Assembly: GCF_001189955.1 (NCBI RefSeq)
Contig: NZ_LFLT01000009.1
Location: 62,001-126,000, forward strand
Direction: 5' to 3'
From: Herbaspirillum chlorophenolicum
GTDB taxonomy: Bacteria; Pseudomonadota; Gammaproteobacteria; Burkholderiales; Burkholderiaceae_D
DNA length: 64,000 nucleotides
Shown here one piece after another: positions 45,111 to 53,780 of the stretch (the first letter of the stretch is position 1; every line of letters starts with the position of its first letter). The notes under the pieces are model-generated. The model did not search any database, was not told the origin of the DNA, and saw only the letters and a list, made by a program, of their open reading frames with translations. The position numbers and the translations under genes were made by a program.

Positions 45111-45163
45111 ACAGAAAAACACACCCGATGCACAGGCATCGGGCGTTTTTCTGTTTTTTTTCT
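45111..45163 (-). terminator. Intrinsic terminator after glsB, usable in both directions
   Basis: CCCGATGC (45124-45131) pairs with GCATCGGG (45136-45143) around ACAG. On the minus strand the stem is followed by TGTGTTTTTCTGTTTTG, 33 bases past the GlsB stop. On the plus strand a long T-run also follows. Confidence 0.85.
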
Positions 45164-45175
45164 AACGGTGCAGAC

Positions 45176-45430
45176 TCAAGCGCGCCTGGAAAAGGCCCTG
45201 ACGATAACGAGCAAGATGATCGCGCCCAGCGTGGCAGTGATGATCGATGCCAGAATGCCGCCGCCGACGGCAATGCCCAGCAATCCGGCCAACCAGCCGC
45301 CGATCACGGCGCCGACGATGCCGATCAGGATATCGGCCAGCAAGCCGAAGCCGCCGCCCTTCACCAGCACGCCGGCCAGCCAGCCGGCAACGGCCCCGAT
45401 GATGAGCCAGGCAATGATTCCATGATCCAT
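45176..45430 (-). CDS. GlsB/YeaQ/YmgE family stress-response membrane protein
   Basis: The 84-residue protein is a small inner-membrane protein with three hydrophobic helices rich in Gly: IIAWLIIGAVAGWLAGVLVK, then LLADILIGIVGAVIGGWLAGLL, then a C-terminal IITATLGAIILLVIVRAF. The GGGFG...IGIVGAVIGGW pattern is diagnostic of the family (also called transglycosylase-associated protein), whose members respond to envelope or general stress. The ATG at 45430 is the family start. The long upstream gap (45431-45803) must hold its promoter. Confidence 0.92.
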   Translation of the reverse strand: MDHGIIAWLIIGAVAGWLAGVLVKGGGFGLLADILIGIVGAVIGGWLAGLLGIAVGGGILASIITATLGAIILLVIVRAFSRRA

Positions 45431-45803
45431 GATGTTCCCTTTCGTTTGATGTTGTGGATGGGACTTCTCGCGGCTGACGCCGTACAGACGGTAGCGACAG
45501 ATGAGGTAATGATAGGGAGCCGCTTCCCCTCCAGCTATCGGACAGCGGCCCATTTTCTTGTAGGACAAGCCCGGCTGCCGTGGCCCATACGCAGCGTATA
45601 GATCGGTGCGGTGTTTTCCTCCTGTTTTCCTACATCTCAAAAAGCGGGTTTCCTATAGCTGGCATCCGGGGCTTTTTTTAAGCTTGCGTCAAACACGAAA
45701 AGCGGGATTGGCAACCGGCAATCCGGCCGGGCGCCAGACAACTGCCCTGCCTTACCCAACCGCTTCACGACAATCGCAGGTACAGACCGAAAGCCACGAC
45801 GCC
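45431..45803. other. Divergent gene-free region between glsB and a small unknown gene
   Basis: No gene is supported in these 373 bases. It contains the starts of two divergent genes. There are AT-rich patches near 45655-45705 and a GGGGC followed by a T-run near 45669-45681 that could mark a weak terminator. I could not identify a confident promoter or a known regulator site. Confidence 0.45.
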
Positions 45804-46202
45804 ATGCATACCCCCCAACTATGCCCGGAACACTCACAGACCTTTCCCGTCCGCGAAAGCACTGCAGCCGCGGGACAAACTGAGCGTGACGACATGGCGG
45901 CGCATGCGCAGGAGTCGATGCAACTGCTGCGCCAGATTTCGATCAAGGCTCCGCAACTGGCATCGGTGCTTGAATTGCTCAATGAAGGCAACCTTGAACG
46001 CCGCATCACGTTCGATGACCGGCTTGCGCCGGTTCCCGGAAAGCACCGCTTGCACGCCGGGAGCGCCCTGCTGGATATGGCCACCGGCTTGCTGAGCCAG
46101 GCCTTTCCCGGTGCGGCGCCGCTGTTCCACGGCTGCCTGGCCTACCTGAGATTGAAAACGACCGAAAAGAAACAGGCCTGGAGCCTGCGCAGCAATGGGT
46201 GA
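45804..46202 (+). CDS. Small hypothetical protein upstream of galU
   Basis: The 132-residue protein is not recognised. The first 40 residues are polar ([20 protein letters not shown]). The following part is helical: [20 protein letters not shown], a short [20 protein letters not shown], then [22 protein letters not shown] and a basic C-terminus. There is no signal peptide. It ends 40 bases before galU, so it may be co-transcribed with it. The ribosome site is weak and other starts are possible, which lowers confidence. Confidence 0.5.
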   Translation: MHTPQLCPEHSQTFPVRESTAAAGQTERDDMAAHAQESMQLLRQISIKAPQLASVLELLNEGNLERRITFDDRLAPVPGKHRLHAGSALLDMATGLLSQAFPGAAPLFHGCLAYLRLKTTEKKQAWSLRSNG

Positions 46203-46242
46203 GGACGCCACGTCCATCAATCAACCTCTACTTGGGTCTACC

Positions 46243-47268
46243 ATGACAAAAATCACCAAAGCAGTCTTTCCTGTCGCCGGTCTGGGCAGCCGTTTCTTGC
46301 CCGCCACCAAGGCGCAACCCAAGGAAATGCTGCCTATCGTCGACAAACCATTGATCCAGTACGCTGTCGAAGAAGCCGTCGAAGCGGGCATCACCGACAT
46401 GATCTTCGTCACCGGCCGCAACAAGCGCGCCATCGAAGACCATTTCGACAAGGCCTACGAGCTGGAGAGCGAACTGGAGGCCGCCGGCAAGCTCAAGCTG
46501 CTGGAAACCATCAGGAACGTGATCCCCAAACATATCAATTGCGCTTACGTGCGTCAGGCTGAACCGCTGGGCCTGGGCCATGCGGTGCTGCTGGCCAAGC
46601 CGCTGGTGGGCAACGAGCCCTTCGCCGTACTGCTGGCCGACGATTTCATGGATATCGACGCCGGCCAGAAAAATGTCATGGCGCAGATGGCCGACATGTT
46701 CGAACGCGAAGGCAAGAGCCTGCTGGCCGTGCAGGACGTGCCGCGCCAGGATACCCGCCAATACGGCATCGTCAGCGGCACCCGGTACCGCGACCGGCTG
46801 GAACAGCTCAGCGGCATCGTCGAAAAACCGACGCCCGACACCGCCCCCTCCACCCTGGCCGTGGTCGGCCGCTATGTGCTGACACCGGCGATCTTCGAAC
46901 ACCTGGAAAACATCACCACCGGCGCCGGCGGGGAGCTCCAGCTCACCGATGCGATCTCGGCCCTGCTGGCGGCGGAACAGATCCTGGCATATCGCTACGA
47001 AGGCCGGCGCTTCGATTGCGGCTCCAAGCTGGGCTACCTGAAAGCCGCCGTGGCCATGGGGATCAAGCACAAGGAAATCGGCAGCGACTTCGCGCATTTC
47101 CTGCGCGACTTCAAAACCGAGCATGATCTTCAGCAAACCGCCCAGTTGAAGGTTGCCGTCGCCAAGAACGGCGAAAGCCAGGAATTCGAACCCGCCGCGG
47201 CGCAACAGCGCCGCCCGCTGCCTGCGGCTAGCGACAGCAAGCCGGCAGCAACCCGCCGTTTCATGTAA
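46243..47268 (+). CDS. galU: UTP-glucose-1-phosphate uridylyltransferase
   Basis: GalU makes UDP-glucose from glucose 1-phosphate and UTP. The 341 residues begin with the nucleotidyltransferase signature [20 protein letters not shown] followed by [14 protein letters not shown]. They contain [31 protein letters not shown] and the C-terminal [17 protein letters not shown]. The last 30-40 residues (from about 305) are Gln/Ala/Pro-rich and extend beyond the usual length of about 290, probably a disordered tail. It works with Pgm at 43329-44978. A terminator follows. Confidence 0.97.
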   Translation: MTKITKAVFPVAGLGSRFLPATKAQPKEMLPIVDKPLIQYAVEEAVEAGITDMIFVTGRNKRAIEDHFDKAYELESELEAAGKLKLLETIRNVIPKHINCAYVRQAEPLGLGHAVLLAKPLVGNEPFAVLLADDFMDIDAGQKNVMAQMADMFEREGKSLLAVQDVPRQDTRQYGIVSGTRYRDRLEQLSGIVEKPTPDTAPSTLAVVGRYVLTPAIFEHLENITTGAGGELQLTDAISALLAAEQILAYRYEGRRFDCGSKLGYLKAAVAMGIKHKEIGSDFAHFLRDFKTEHDLQQTAQLKVAVAKNGESQEFEPAAAQQRRPLPAASDSKPAATRRFM

Positions 47269-47296
47269 GCCTCCCGTAGAGTACCAAGTCCTTTGG

Positions 47297-47335
47297 GCAG
47301 TCCAGCCGTTCGCGGCCGGGCTGCTTTTTTATTTT
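47297..47335 (+). terminator. Intrinsic terminator after galU
   Basis: GCAG..CCAGCCG (47297-47308) pairs with CGGCCGGGCTGC (47312-47323), with two small mismatches, around a TTCG tetraloop. A TTTTTTATTTT run follows. Confidence 0.85.
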
Positions 47336-47556
47336 CCCTCGCCCCGCCGCCGCTCCGGGCCTGCCTTGCCGGCCGCTCCGACGTAAATTGTTTTCCTGCG
47401 TTGTCACAAAGCTTTAACCTGAGCTTGCTAGGATCGCCGGCATGGCACTGATCTGCTTCTTTTCTGCCCGTGTTCCCGGGCCTTTCTTTCCAGTCCCGCT
47501 GGGTGGCGACCTCTTCTTTCCATCTATTTGTCTTTTTTCAACACAGAAATACACTA

Positions 47557-47570
47557 TGTAAACGTTTGCA
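47557..47570. promoter_or_regulatory. LacI-type operator-like dyad TGTAAACGTTTGCA
   Basis: The 14-base dyad (47557-47570) has the central AAACGTTT typical of LacI/GalR-family operators (for example the PurR type). It lies about 100 bases before the histone-like gene. No LacI-family gene is in the window, so the regulator is unknown. Confidence 0.4.
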
Positions 47571-47630
47571 ACACAAGCAAAACATGATGGAATCGTTCAC
47601 ATGCTGCCGCCCGGATTGCGACAGCGGCCC

Positions 47631-47648
47631 AAACAATATATATTGTTT
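47631..47648. promoter_or_regulatory. Perfect 18-base palindrome before the histone-like gene
   Basis: AAACAATATATATTGTTT is a perfect palindrome at 47631-47648, in otherwise GC-rich DNA. It ends 24 bases before the ATG and just before the ribosome site AGAGGAGG. It could be an operator, or an RNA hairpin close to the ribosome site. The 404-base gap before this gene (47269-47672) holds the galU terminator, the dyad at 47557 and this palindrome, and no gene. Confidence 0.55.
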
Positions 47649-47672
47649 ATATTAATTTTCAGAGGAGGGTTC

Positions 47673-48167
47673 ATGGCAACCAGAGTTCAAGCAGCAACAA
47701 CCGCAAAGAAAAAGCCCGTAGCCAAGGCTGCACCTGCAGCCAAGCCGGCCGTAAGAAAGCCTGCCGCCAAGCCGGCAGCGCGCCCGGCCGCGAAGGCCGC
47801 GCCAAAAGCTGCAGCCCCTGCTCCCAAGGCGCCTGCCGCTGCGGCAAAGGCCGCAGTACCTGCACCCAAGAAGCCTGTAGCCGTGCCGGCCAAGCCCGCG
47901 CAGAAGCCTGCCGCACCGACCAAGGCCGAGAAAAAGGCTGCCAAGCCGAAGAAGGTCAAGCAAGTGCGCGACAGCTTCACCATGCCGGAAAACGAGTATG
48001 CGGTGCTGGCGCAAGTCAAGAAGTCTTGCCTGAAGGTTGGCGTCGAGATCAAGAAGAGCGACCTGCTGCGTATCGGCGTGTCGCTGATCAAGAACCTGAA
48101 GATCGCTGACCTGAAGGACATCCTCAGCAGCCTGACGCCGCTGAAGGTCGGCCGCCCCAAGAAGTAA
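47673..48167 (+). CDS. Histone H1-like AKP-rich DNA-binding protein
   Basis: The 164-residue protein has two parts. Residues 1-96 are a Lys/Ala/Pro-rich, strongly basic low-complexity region (KPAAKPAARPAAKAAPKAAA and similar), like eukaryotic H1 tails and bacterial AlgP/HctB-type proteins. It probably binds DNA without sequence preference. Residues 98-164 are a compact, more ordinary domain starting DSFTMPENEYAVLAQVKKSC and ending LTPLKVGRPKK, seen in Burkholderiales proteins of this kind. ATG 47673 has a perfect ribosome site AGAGGAGGG. A terminator follows. Expression may be tightly controlled by the palindromes upstream. Confidence 0.85.
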   Translation: MATRVQAATTAKKKPVAKAAPAAKPAVRKPAAKPAARPAAKAAPKAAAPAPKAPAAAAKAAVPAPKKPVAVPAKPAQKPAAPTKAEKKAAKPKKVKQVRDSFTMPENEYAVLAQVKKSCLKVGVEIKKSDLLRIGVSLIKNLKIADLKDILSSLTPLKVGRPKK

Positions 48168-48211
48168 GCGCATGCTACAGGGCGCGCCGCGCTGCACCTG
48201 GCGCGGCAAAT

Positions 48212-48243
48212 AAAAAACGCACCGTCTTTACGGTGCGTTTTTT
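48212..48243. terminator. Bidirectional intrinsic terminator
   Basis: AAAAAACGCACCG (48212-48224) pairs perfectly with CGGTGCGTTTTTT (48231-48243). It separates the convergent histone-like gene and the ABC binding-protein gene, and has T-runs on both strands. Confidence 0.93.
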
Positions 48244-48268
48244 CATGGGCCGGCCGCTTTTGACGGGC

Positions 48269-49420
48269 TCAGCTCTTGTCCTCTATCGTCTTGATCACTC
48301 GCCAACGGCCGCCTTTGGCTTCGTAGAGCGTAAAGACCGGATCGCGCAGGTTCCCGTCCTTGTCGAAGGAGATGGCCCCGGTGATGCCCCGATAACGTAT
48401 CTTGTGCAGTTCCGTCGTCACCTTGTCGGTGTCCACCGAGTTGGCATCGCGCATGGCAGCGGCAATGGTGCGCACGGCGTCGTAAGCAAAGGGAGCGTAA
48501 AGGTAAATGTCTTCCTTGTACCGGGCCTTCCATGCGCTCTCGAAACGGGTCCATTGCGCCCCTTTGTAAGACGGCGGCCCCGGCTCCAGTACGATGGTGC
48601 CTTCGGCCGCCGGCCCGGCCAGCCTGAGGAAAGTGGGACCGACCATGCCCCCGATGCCCACCAGCGGCGCCGTGATCTGCAAACGGCGGAGTTCGCTCAC
48701 CAGCTGGGCCGCCTGCGCGTCGATGCCGGCAAAAAAGACGACATCGGGATTGAGGCTGCGCGCAGCCGGCAGGATGTGGTTGAAGGTCGAGCTCTTGCTG
48801 CTGACCGTGTAATGCGCGACGACCTTGGCATTGAGTGCGGCTACGCTTTTCTTGAACTCGGCCGCATAGCCGGCGCCGAAAACCGTACGGTCATCGATGA
48901 CGACGATATTCCTGGCCTTCATTTCCCTGACCACATATTCCGCGGTATGGCGCGCGCCATCGCCGTCATGCGGGACGATGCGAAAGGCAGTCGGGAAACC
49001 CTGCTGCGTATAGGTCGGCGAAGTCACTGCCGGCGACACATGCGGTATTCCGGCAGCGGCATAGATCCTGGAAGCAGGAATGCCGACACCGCTGTTCCAG
49101 TGGCCCACCACGGCGGCCACCTTGCTCTTGACCAGGTATTCGGCGATCAGCTCCCCGGTACGCGGGTCGGCACGGTCATCCTGCGGCAACAGCTTGAAGG
49201 TGATTTTGTCACCACCGATCACCGGCGGCGTCTCGTTGAGGTCGTCTATCGCCAATTGCGCCGCGTGTTCCAGGCTGATGCCGGTACTCCCCGACAATCC
49301 GCTCATCGGCGCCGCCAGGCCGATCACCACAGTCCTTTCACCCGCCTGCCCGGATGCGGGCAGCATGCCCAGCGCCGCCATTCCCAGCATGACGGCGCCA
49401 ACCAAGAACCTCTTCCTCAT
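48269..49420 (-). CDS. Branched-chain-amino-acid-type ABC transporter substrate-binding protein
   Basis: The 383-residue protein is a periplasmic type I binding protein of the Leu/Ile/Val-binding (LivJ) class. It begins with a signal peptide (RKRFLVGAVMLGMAALGML..., cleavage after QA). The mature part follows the family pattern VVIGLAAPMSGLSGSTGISL, ELIAEYLVKSKVAAVVGHW, NIVVIDDRTVFGAGYAAEF, FFAGIDAQAAQLVSELR and GAISFDKDGNLRDPVFTLYE. The ATG at 49420 is chosen for the signal peptide. No permease or ATPase gene is adjacent, so it is an orphan that may share another transporter. The ligand is unknown. Confidence 0.9.
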   Translation of the reverse strand: MRKRFLVGAVMLGMAALGMLPASGQAGERTVVIGLAAPMSGLSGSTGISLEHAAQLAIDDLNETPPVIGGDKITFKLLPQDDRADPRTGELIAEYLVKSKVAAVVGHWNSGVGIPASRIYAAAGIPHVSPAVTSPTYTQQGFPTAFRIVPHDGDGARHTAEYVVREMKARNIVVIDDRTVFGAGYAAEFKKSVAALNAKVVAHYTVSSKSSTFNHILPAARSLNPDVVFFAGIDAQAAQLVSELRRLQITAPLVGIGGMVGPTFLRLAGPAAEGTIVLEPGPPSYKGAQWTRFESAWKARYKEDIYLYAPFAYDAVRTIAAAMRDANSVDTDKVTTELHKIRYRGITGAISFDKDGNLRDPVFTLYEAKGGRWRVIKTIEDKS

Positions 49421-49602
49421 TCCCTGTCCCTTTCCTTTTTCTTTTCCCTTTTCGATCCGATACCGGTTCGCTCCGGCGGCTGCCGAGTGATCGGAGCCCG
49501 TCACCGTGCCCTTGCGCCATCCCGTTTCATGCCGCGCTGCCAGCGCTTGCAGATGCCTAAGCAGGTTTCGCGCCTACTTCCAACTGCCAGCCTGCCTTCG
49601 GC

Positions 49603-50460
49603 TCAGAAATTCAATTCCCAGCCACACGCCTGCCCTGCGCGTATGGTGCCGCCGACACCGCCGATGACGATGGCATTCTGGCCGAAGGTCAAGCCGCCAT
49701 CCACACGCGGATTGGCACGATAGGTTGCCAGCGTATCCAGCGGCTCGTCCGGCCATTGCGGATCGCGCAGGCCGGTGCGCTGGTCGATTCCCGGCATCGG
49801 GCAACGTGCGCAGGGCTTCACCAGCTTGAGCTCCACCGCGCCGCCATCGCCATCCTCCAGGGTGATGGTATCGATGAAGTCTTCCTCGTAAGCCTCCAGC
49901 CCTTCTATCACCAGATTGGGGCGAAAACGCTCCATCGGCAACGCGGGCGCGCCCTTGGCGCCCAGCCGCGCATTCAGGTCGTCCAGCGATGCCTGGCCGA
50001 TTACCAGCAGCGGATAACCGTCGGAAAATTGCGTCGTCGCACGGTGCTCGCCAGTCCAGCGTTCGCTGCAGGCGCGCGCTTCATTCGGGTCGAAGCGCAC
50101 CAGGCGGGCATCGGTTTCCAGATAGGCGGAAAACCACTGGCGGGCGCGTTCGCCCTGGTCCAGTGCGGCAATGCGGTCCTTCCACACCTGCACTTGAACG
50201 CTTGCGCCATCTTCACCGGCGGCCGCCAGCTGCAGTTCGGGCATGCCTGGGGCGGACAGCAGCATCGCGCCGTCCACGAAACGGGGAGTGATGCAGGCCA
50301 TGCGCGCATGGCTGCGTTGCGTCAGGAATTCTCCTGCGCCGTCCACCACCATCCAGTGGCGGTCCAGCGCCAGCCCGAGCGGGCCGATGCTCGCCTGCTC
50401 CAGGGCGATGCCGCCGCAGGACTTGATCGGGTAGATATTGATTGCGCTGAGTATTGTCAT
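49603..50460 (-). CDS. MOSC domain protein (YcbX-like)
   Basis: The 285-residue protein has an N-terminal MOSC_N beta-barrel (ILSAINIYPIKSCGGIALEQ, then GLALDRHWMVVDGAGEFLTQR). A C-terminal MOSC domain follows, with the conserved Cys in VKPCARCPMPGIDQRTGLRD, the molybdenum-cofactor contact in this class. YcbX-type enzymes reduce N-hydroxylated compounds using a molybdenum cofactor. Unlike E. coli YcbX it has no C-terminal 2Fe-2S domain. It is divergent from the CopD-like gene. Confidence 0.9.
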   Translation of the reverse strand: MTILSAINIYPIKSCGGIALEQASIGPLGLALDRHWMVVDGAGEFLTQRSHARMACITPRFVDGAMLLSAPGMPELQLAAAGEDGASVQVQVWKDRIAALDQGERARQWFSAYLETDARLVRFDPNEARACSERWTGEHRATTQFSDGYPLLVIGQASLDDLNARLGAKGAPALPMERFRPNLVIEGLEAYEEDFIDTITLEDGDGGAVELKLVKPCARCPMPGIDQRTGLRDPQWPDEPLDTLATYRANPRVDGGLTFGQNAIVIGGVGGTIRAGQACGWELNF

Positions 50461-50632
50461 GTCCTTCCCTGTTCCCGATGATCGTCACCGTATTGCTAAA
50501 GAATGACGCGATACGGCCTTGCCATTCCAGCATGACATTACCACAGGCATCCCGCTCTCCATCCGGCGAAACGACGCCGGGCGCACTGTCATGCGACAAT
50601 GTGCGAATCGCTTCTTACCTGACGGGATTGAA

Positions 50633-51079
50633 ATGCTGATTGCGAAATTTTTCCATCTGCTTGGCCTGACCATCTGGGTCGGCGGCATGTTCTTCGCCCA
50701 CATGGCGCTGCGTCCGGCGCTGGCAGTGTTGCAGCCGCCGCAGCGCCTGGTGCTGATGGCGGCGACGCTGGGCGGCTTCTTCATCTGGGTATGGATTTCC
50801 ATTGCGCTGGTGCTGGGCAGCGGCCTGCACATGATGCTGCTGATGGGTGGCCACGCGCCGCCCTATGTCCACGCAATGGCCGGCATCGGCATCCTGATGA
50901 TGCTGATTTTCGGCCACATATTCTTCGCGCCGTTCCGCCGCCTGAAACTGGCCGCCGCCCAGCAGGACTGGGACCGCGCCTCACGCGCCCTGCGCCAGAT
51001 CCGCGTGCTGGTGAGCATCAATCTGTGCCTCGGCCTGCTGACCATCGCTATCGGCACGCTGGGGCCGATGATGGCCTGA
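50633..51079 (+). CDS. CopD family membrane protein
   Basis: The 148-residue protein has four membrane helices: LIAKFFHLLGLTIWVGGMFF, a helix around VLMAATLGGFFIWVWISIAL, HAMAGIGILMMLIFGHIFFA, and a C-terminal VSINLCLGLLTIAIGTLGPM. The FHLLGLTIWVGGMFF motif with its His is typical of the CopD/YebZ superfamily, which contains copper-handling and haem-binding membrane proteins. The small size fits the CopD-family domain alone. ATG 50633 starts at the first helix; longer frames add no family sequence. A copper role is a family inference only. Confidence 0.8.
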   Translation: MLIAKFFHLLGLTIWVGGMFFAHMALRPALAVLQPPQRLVLMAATLGGFFIWVWISIALVLGSGLHMMLLMGGHAPPYVHAMAGIGILMMLIFGHIFFAPFRRLKLAAAQQDWDRASRALRQIRVLVSINLCLGLLTIAIGTLGPMMA

Positions 51080-51130
51080 GCCGCAACATCGGCATTACGC
51101 TGCCATCGCCACAATCAACAATAAGGGGAA

Positions 51131-51925
51131 ATGTACGTGCTGACTGAATCACAACGCCAGCAGGCCTCCGACCTGCTATGGGACTGCTGGGCGCATGGAC
51201 GCCGCATCGAACAGTTGCCGCAGGAACTGCGTCCGACCGACCGCGCGGAAGCCTACGCCATCCAGGCACGGCTGGAAGCGCACAGTTTTGCGCCGCTAGC
51301 CGGATGGAAGATCGGCGCCACCGGCCCCGGTGGCCAGCAGTTGCTTAATATCGATGCGCCACTGGCCGGCCGCCTGCTGGCCGAACGCGTACATCGCGAC
51401 GGCGCCGTCATCTCGCTGGGAAACAGCCTGATGAGCGTGATCGAGGTGGAAGTCGCCTTCCGCATGCGCAAATCCTTGCCGCCGCGCACCGCGCCTTACT
51501 CGCAAGACGAAGTGATTGATGCGGTGGGCTCGGTCTACCCCGCCATCGAGCTCCCCGATACCCGTTACGACAACTTCAAGCAGGTTGGCGCCGCCCAGTT
51601 GATCGCCGATAACACCTGCGCCGACCAATTCGTACTGGGCGCGCCGGCCAGCATCGACTGGCGCTCGCTCGACCTGGCCGCGCTCCAGACCTTCGGCCGC
51701 ATCAGCGGCGGCGAACAGCGCGACGGCAGCGGCGCCCAAGTACTCGGCGACCCGCGCATCGCGCTGACCTGGCTGGCCAACGAACTATCCCAGCATGGGC
51801 TGACGCTGGCAGAAGGCCAGATCGTCGCCAGCGGCTCGACCATCGTGCCATTGTCGGTACGCGCCGGCCAACGCATCCTGGCTGACCTGGGACCGCTGGG
51901 CACGGTAACCATTGAGCTCACCTGA
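51131..51925 (+). CDS. 2-keto-4-pentenoate hydratase family protein (MhpD-like)
   Basis: The 264-residue enzyme belongs to the fumarylacetoacetate hydrolase superfamily, MhpD-type hydratase/decarboxylase branch. It shows GWKIGATGPGGQQLL and VIEVEVAFRMRKSL, carrying the metal-binding Glu residues. It also shows YPAIELPDTRYDNF, IADNTCADQFVLGAP, and ASGSTIVPLSVRAGQRILAD. The family hydrates 2-oxopent-4-enoate in meta-cleavage pathways, but no ring-cleavage gene is nearby, so the substrate is unknown. The start may be ATG 51131 or the in-frame GTG 51137, which fits the ribosome site better. A terminator follows. Confidence 0.87.
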   Translation: MYVLTESQRQQASDLLWDCWAHGRRIEQLPQELRPTDRAEAYAIQARLEAHSFAPLAGWKIGATGPGGQQLLNIDAPLAGRLLAERVHRDGAVISLGNSLMSVIEVEVAFRMRKSLPPRTAPYSQDEVIDAVGSVYPAIELPDTRYDNFKQVGAAQLIADNTCADQFVLGAPASIDWRSLDLAALQTFGRISGGEQRDGSGAQVLGDPRIALTWLANELSQHGLTLAEGQIVASGSTIVPLSVRAGQRILADLGPLGTVTIELT

Positions 51926-51944
51926 GCCAGCCGCAAAGCGCAAT

Positions 51945-51975
51945 AAAAAAACGGGATAGCTTGCTATCCCGTTTT
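51945..51975 (+). terminator. Intrinsic terminator after the hydratase gene
   Basis: ACGGGATAGC (51951-51960) pairs with GCTATCCCGT (51963-51972), followed by TTTT(C)TTT, with A-rich sequence in front. It may serve the convergent thioesterase gene as well. Confidence 0.9.
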
Positions 51976-52011
51976 TCTTTGGTGCACGACGATGCCCAAG
52001 GTGGTCAACCA

Positions 52012-52491
52012 TCAGCCCGGCTTGGCTTCCTCAAAGCGGCGCTCCAGTTCCTTGCGCAGCGACTTGCGCAGCACCGCCGCTTCGAAGCGGCGCTTCTCTT
52101 CCTGGGAGAACGGCCGCAGCGGCGGCACCGCGATCGGCTTGCGCTGGTCGTCCACGGCTACCATGGTCAAGAAGCAGCTGTTGACGTGGCGCGTTTCCTG
52201 GGTACGGATATTCTCCGCCACCACCTTCACGCCAATCTCCATCGACGAAGTGCCGGTGTGATTGACGCTGGCCAGGAAAGTCACCAGTTCACCCACATGG
52301 ATGGGCTGGCGGAACATCACCTGGTCAACCGAAAGGGTCACCACATACTGGCCCGCGTAGCGGCTGGCGCAGGCATAGGCGACCTGGTCCAGCAGCTTCA
52401 GGATGGTGCCCCCGTGCACATTGCCGGCGAAATTGGCCATGTCGGGCGTCATCAGGACCGTCATGGTGAGTTGGTGAGATGGCAGATCCAT
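52012..52491 (-). CDS. Acyl-CoA thioesterase (YciA/BFIT type)
   Basis: The 159-residue hotdog-fold enzyme hydrolyses acyl-CoA esters. The active region NFAGNVHGGTILKLLDQVAYA contains the conserved Asn and Asp. The second half has VDQVMFRQPIHVGELVTFLA and HTGTSSMEIGVKVVAENI, typical of YciA-like proteins. The C-terminal 40 residues are charged (EEKRRFEAAVLRKSLRKELE) and longer than in E. coli YciA. The gene is a single unit. Its acyl-chain preference is unknown. Confidence 0.92.
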   Translation of the reverse strand: MDLPSHQLTMTVLMTPDMANFAGNVHGGTILKLLDQVAYACASRYAGQYVVTLSVDQVMFRQPIHVGELVTFLASVNHTGTSSMEIGVKVVAENIRTQETRHVNSCFLTMVAVDDQRKPIAVPPLRPFSQEEKRRFEAAVLRKSLRKELERRFEEAKPG

Positions 52492-52640
52492 GGTGCTTGG
52501 CTCTCTCTGTATTGCTGTCAGCGTTTGAAATGAATGAAAGCCGGAACGCGTCCCCGCACGATCCGGTGGCCGCAGATATTACCAGCCTTGGGCAGCCTTG
52601 AGGCGCCTTCCGGCCCTCAAAAGCCCCGCAAAATCCCTGC

Positions 52641-53573
52641 TCAGGCCCGTACCACCGGCTCGGCGGCAGCGAAATGCTCTTCGCAGTTGCGCAGGAACTG
52701 TTGCACGGAAGCATCGATCGATTCCGGCGACCAGCCGGCGATGTGCGGCGTCAGCACCACATTGGACAAGCCGATCAGCTCCTGCGGCGGCTTCGGTTCG
52801 CTCTCGTAGACATCCAGCCCTGCGCCGGCCAGGCGGCCCTCGCGCAAGGCGGCCGCCAGCGCGGCGGTATCGACGATGCTGCCGCGGCCGATGTTGACCA
52901 GGTAGCCTTGGGGGCCCAGCTCATTGATCACGCGCTCGGACACCAGGTGTTTGGTATCGGCCCCGCCCGGCGCGGCGATGATGATGAAATCGGCCCAGGC
53001 GGCCAGTTGCGCCACGTCCGGGAAATAGTGGAAATCGACGTCGTCGCGCTTCTTGCGGTTGCAATAGCCGACGTCGATGTCGAAGCCCGCGGCACGGCGG
53101 GCGATCTTCTTGCCGATGTTGCCCAGGCCGACGATACCCAGGCGCTTGCCTGTCACCTGGGGCTGCAGCGGCAGGCTGTCGCGCCAGCCCCCGGCGCGGG
53201 TGGTCTGGTCCAGCGCCGGGATATGGCGTACGGTGGCCAGCAGGAGACCCATCGCATGGTCGGCCACACAGTCCTCGTTGGTGCCGGCGCCGGTGGCGAT
53301 GTCGATGCCGGCCGACTCGGCGTGGGCAACGTCGACGTTTTCATAGCCGGCGCCGAACGCGCACACCAGTTGCAGGCGCGGCAAGGCGCGCATCTCGTCG
53401 GCGGTCAGCCCGGTGCCGCCATTGGTCAGCACCACCGCAACGTGCTTGGCCGGACCGGCGATCATGTCGGCGCGGCGTTGCTTGTCGGGGGCGTAGAGGA
53501 TGTCGTAGTGTTCGCTGATGGTAGCGAAACTGGAATCGGAGAGGTGGATCAGGACGAGCAGTGGCGGCTTCAT
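52641..53573 (-). CDS. NAD(P)-dependent 2-hydroxyacid dehydrogenase
   Basis: The 310-residue protein belongs to the D-isomer 2-hydroxyacid dehydrogenase family, which includes glyoxylate/hydroxypyruvate reductases. It has the Rossmann motif GIVGLGNIGKKIARRAAGFD, followed by YCNRKKRDD, where Asn-Arg-Lys suggests NADP preference. The catalytic Arg lies in VNIGRGSIVD, the Glu in VYESEPKPPQ and the His in LTPHIAGWSPES. It reduces small 2-oxo acids such as glyoxylate, hydroxypyruvate or gluconate derivatives; the exact one is unknown. It is a single gene. Confidence 0.92.
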   Translation of the reverse strand: MKPPLLVLIHLSDSSFATISEHYDILYAPDKQRRADMIAGPAKHVAVVLTNGGTGLTADEMRALPRLQLVCAFGAGYENVDVAHAESAGIDIATGAGTNEDCVADHAMGLLLATVRHIPALDQTTRAGGWRDSLPLQPQVTGKRLGIVGLGNIGKKIARRAAGFDIDVGYCNRKKRDDVDFHYFPDVAQLAAWADFIIIAAPGGADTKHLVSERVINELGPQGYLVNIGRGSIVDTAALAAALREGRLAGAGLDVYESEPKPPQELIGLSNVVLTPHIAGWSPESIDASVQQFLRNCEEHFAAAEPVVRA

Positions 53574-53780
53574 AGGGTCGGGGCGTTAATTTGAAAAATC
53601 GCGATGCCCGACATTTTATGGTGAAAAGCGGCCAACTGTATGCGTCGGCCTTTGCGTCGGGTGCGCGTCTTTCCCTATGCGATTTCCATGCCACCGCGCC
53701 TGCGCCATTGCTCTGCCGGCGTCATGATGGCTGGGCTGGCCCGATGCCGCTGGCGCGCAACGGGCGCCAGCGGCATCGGA

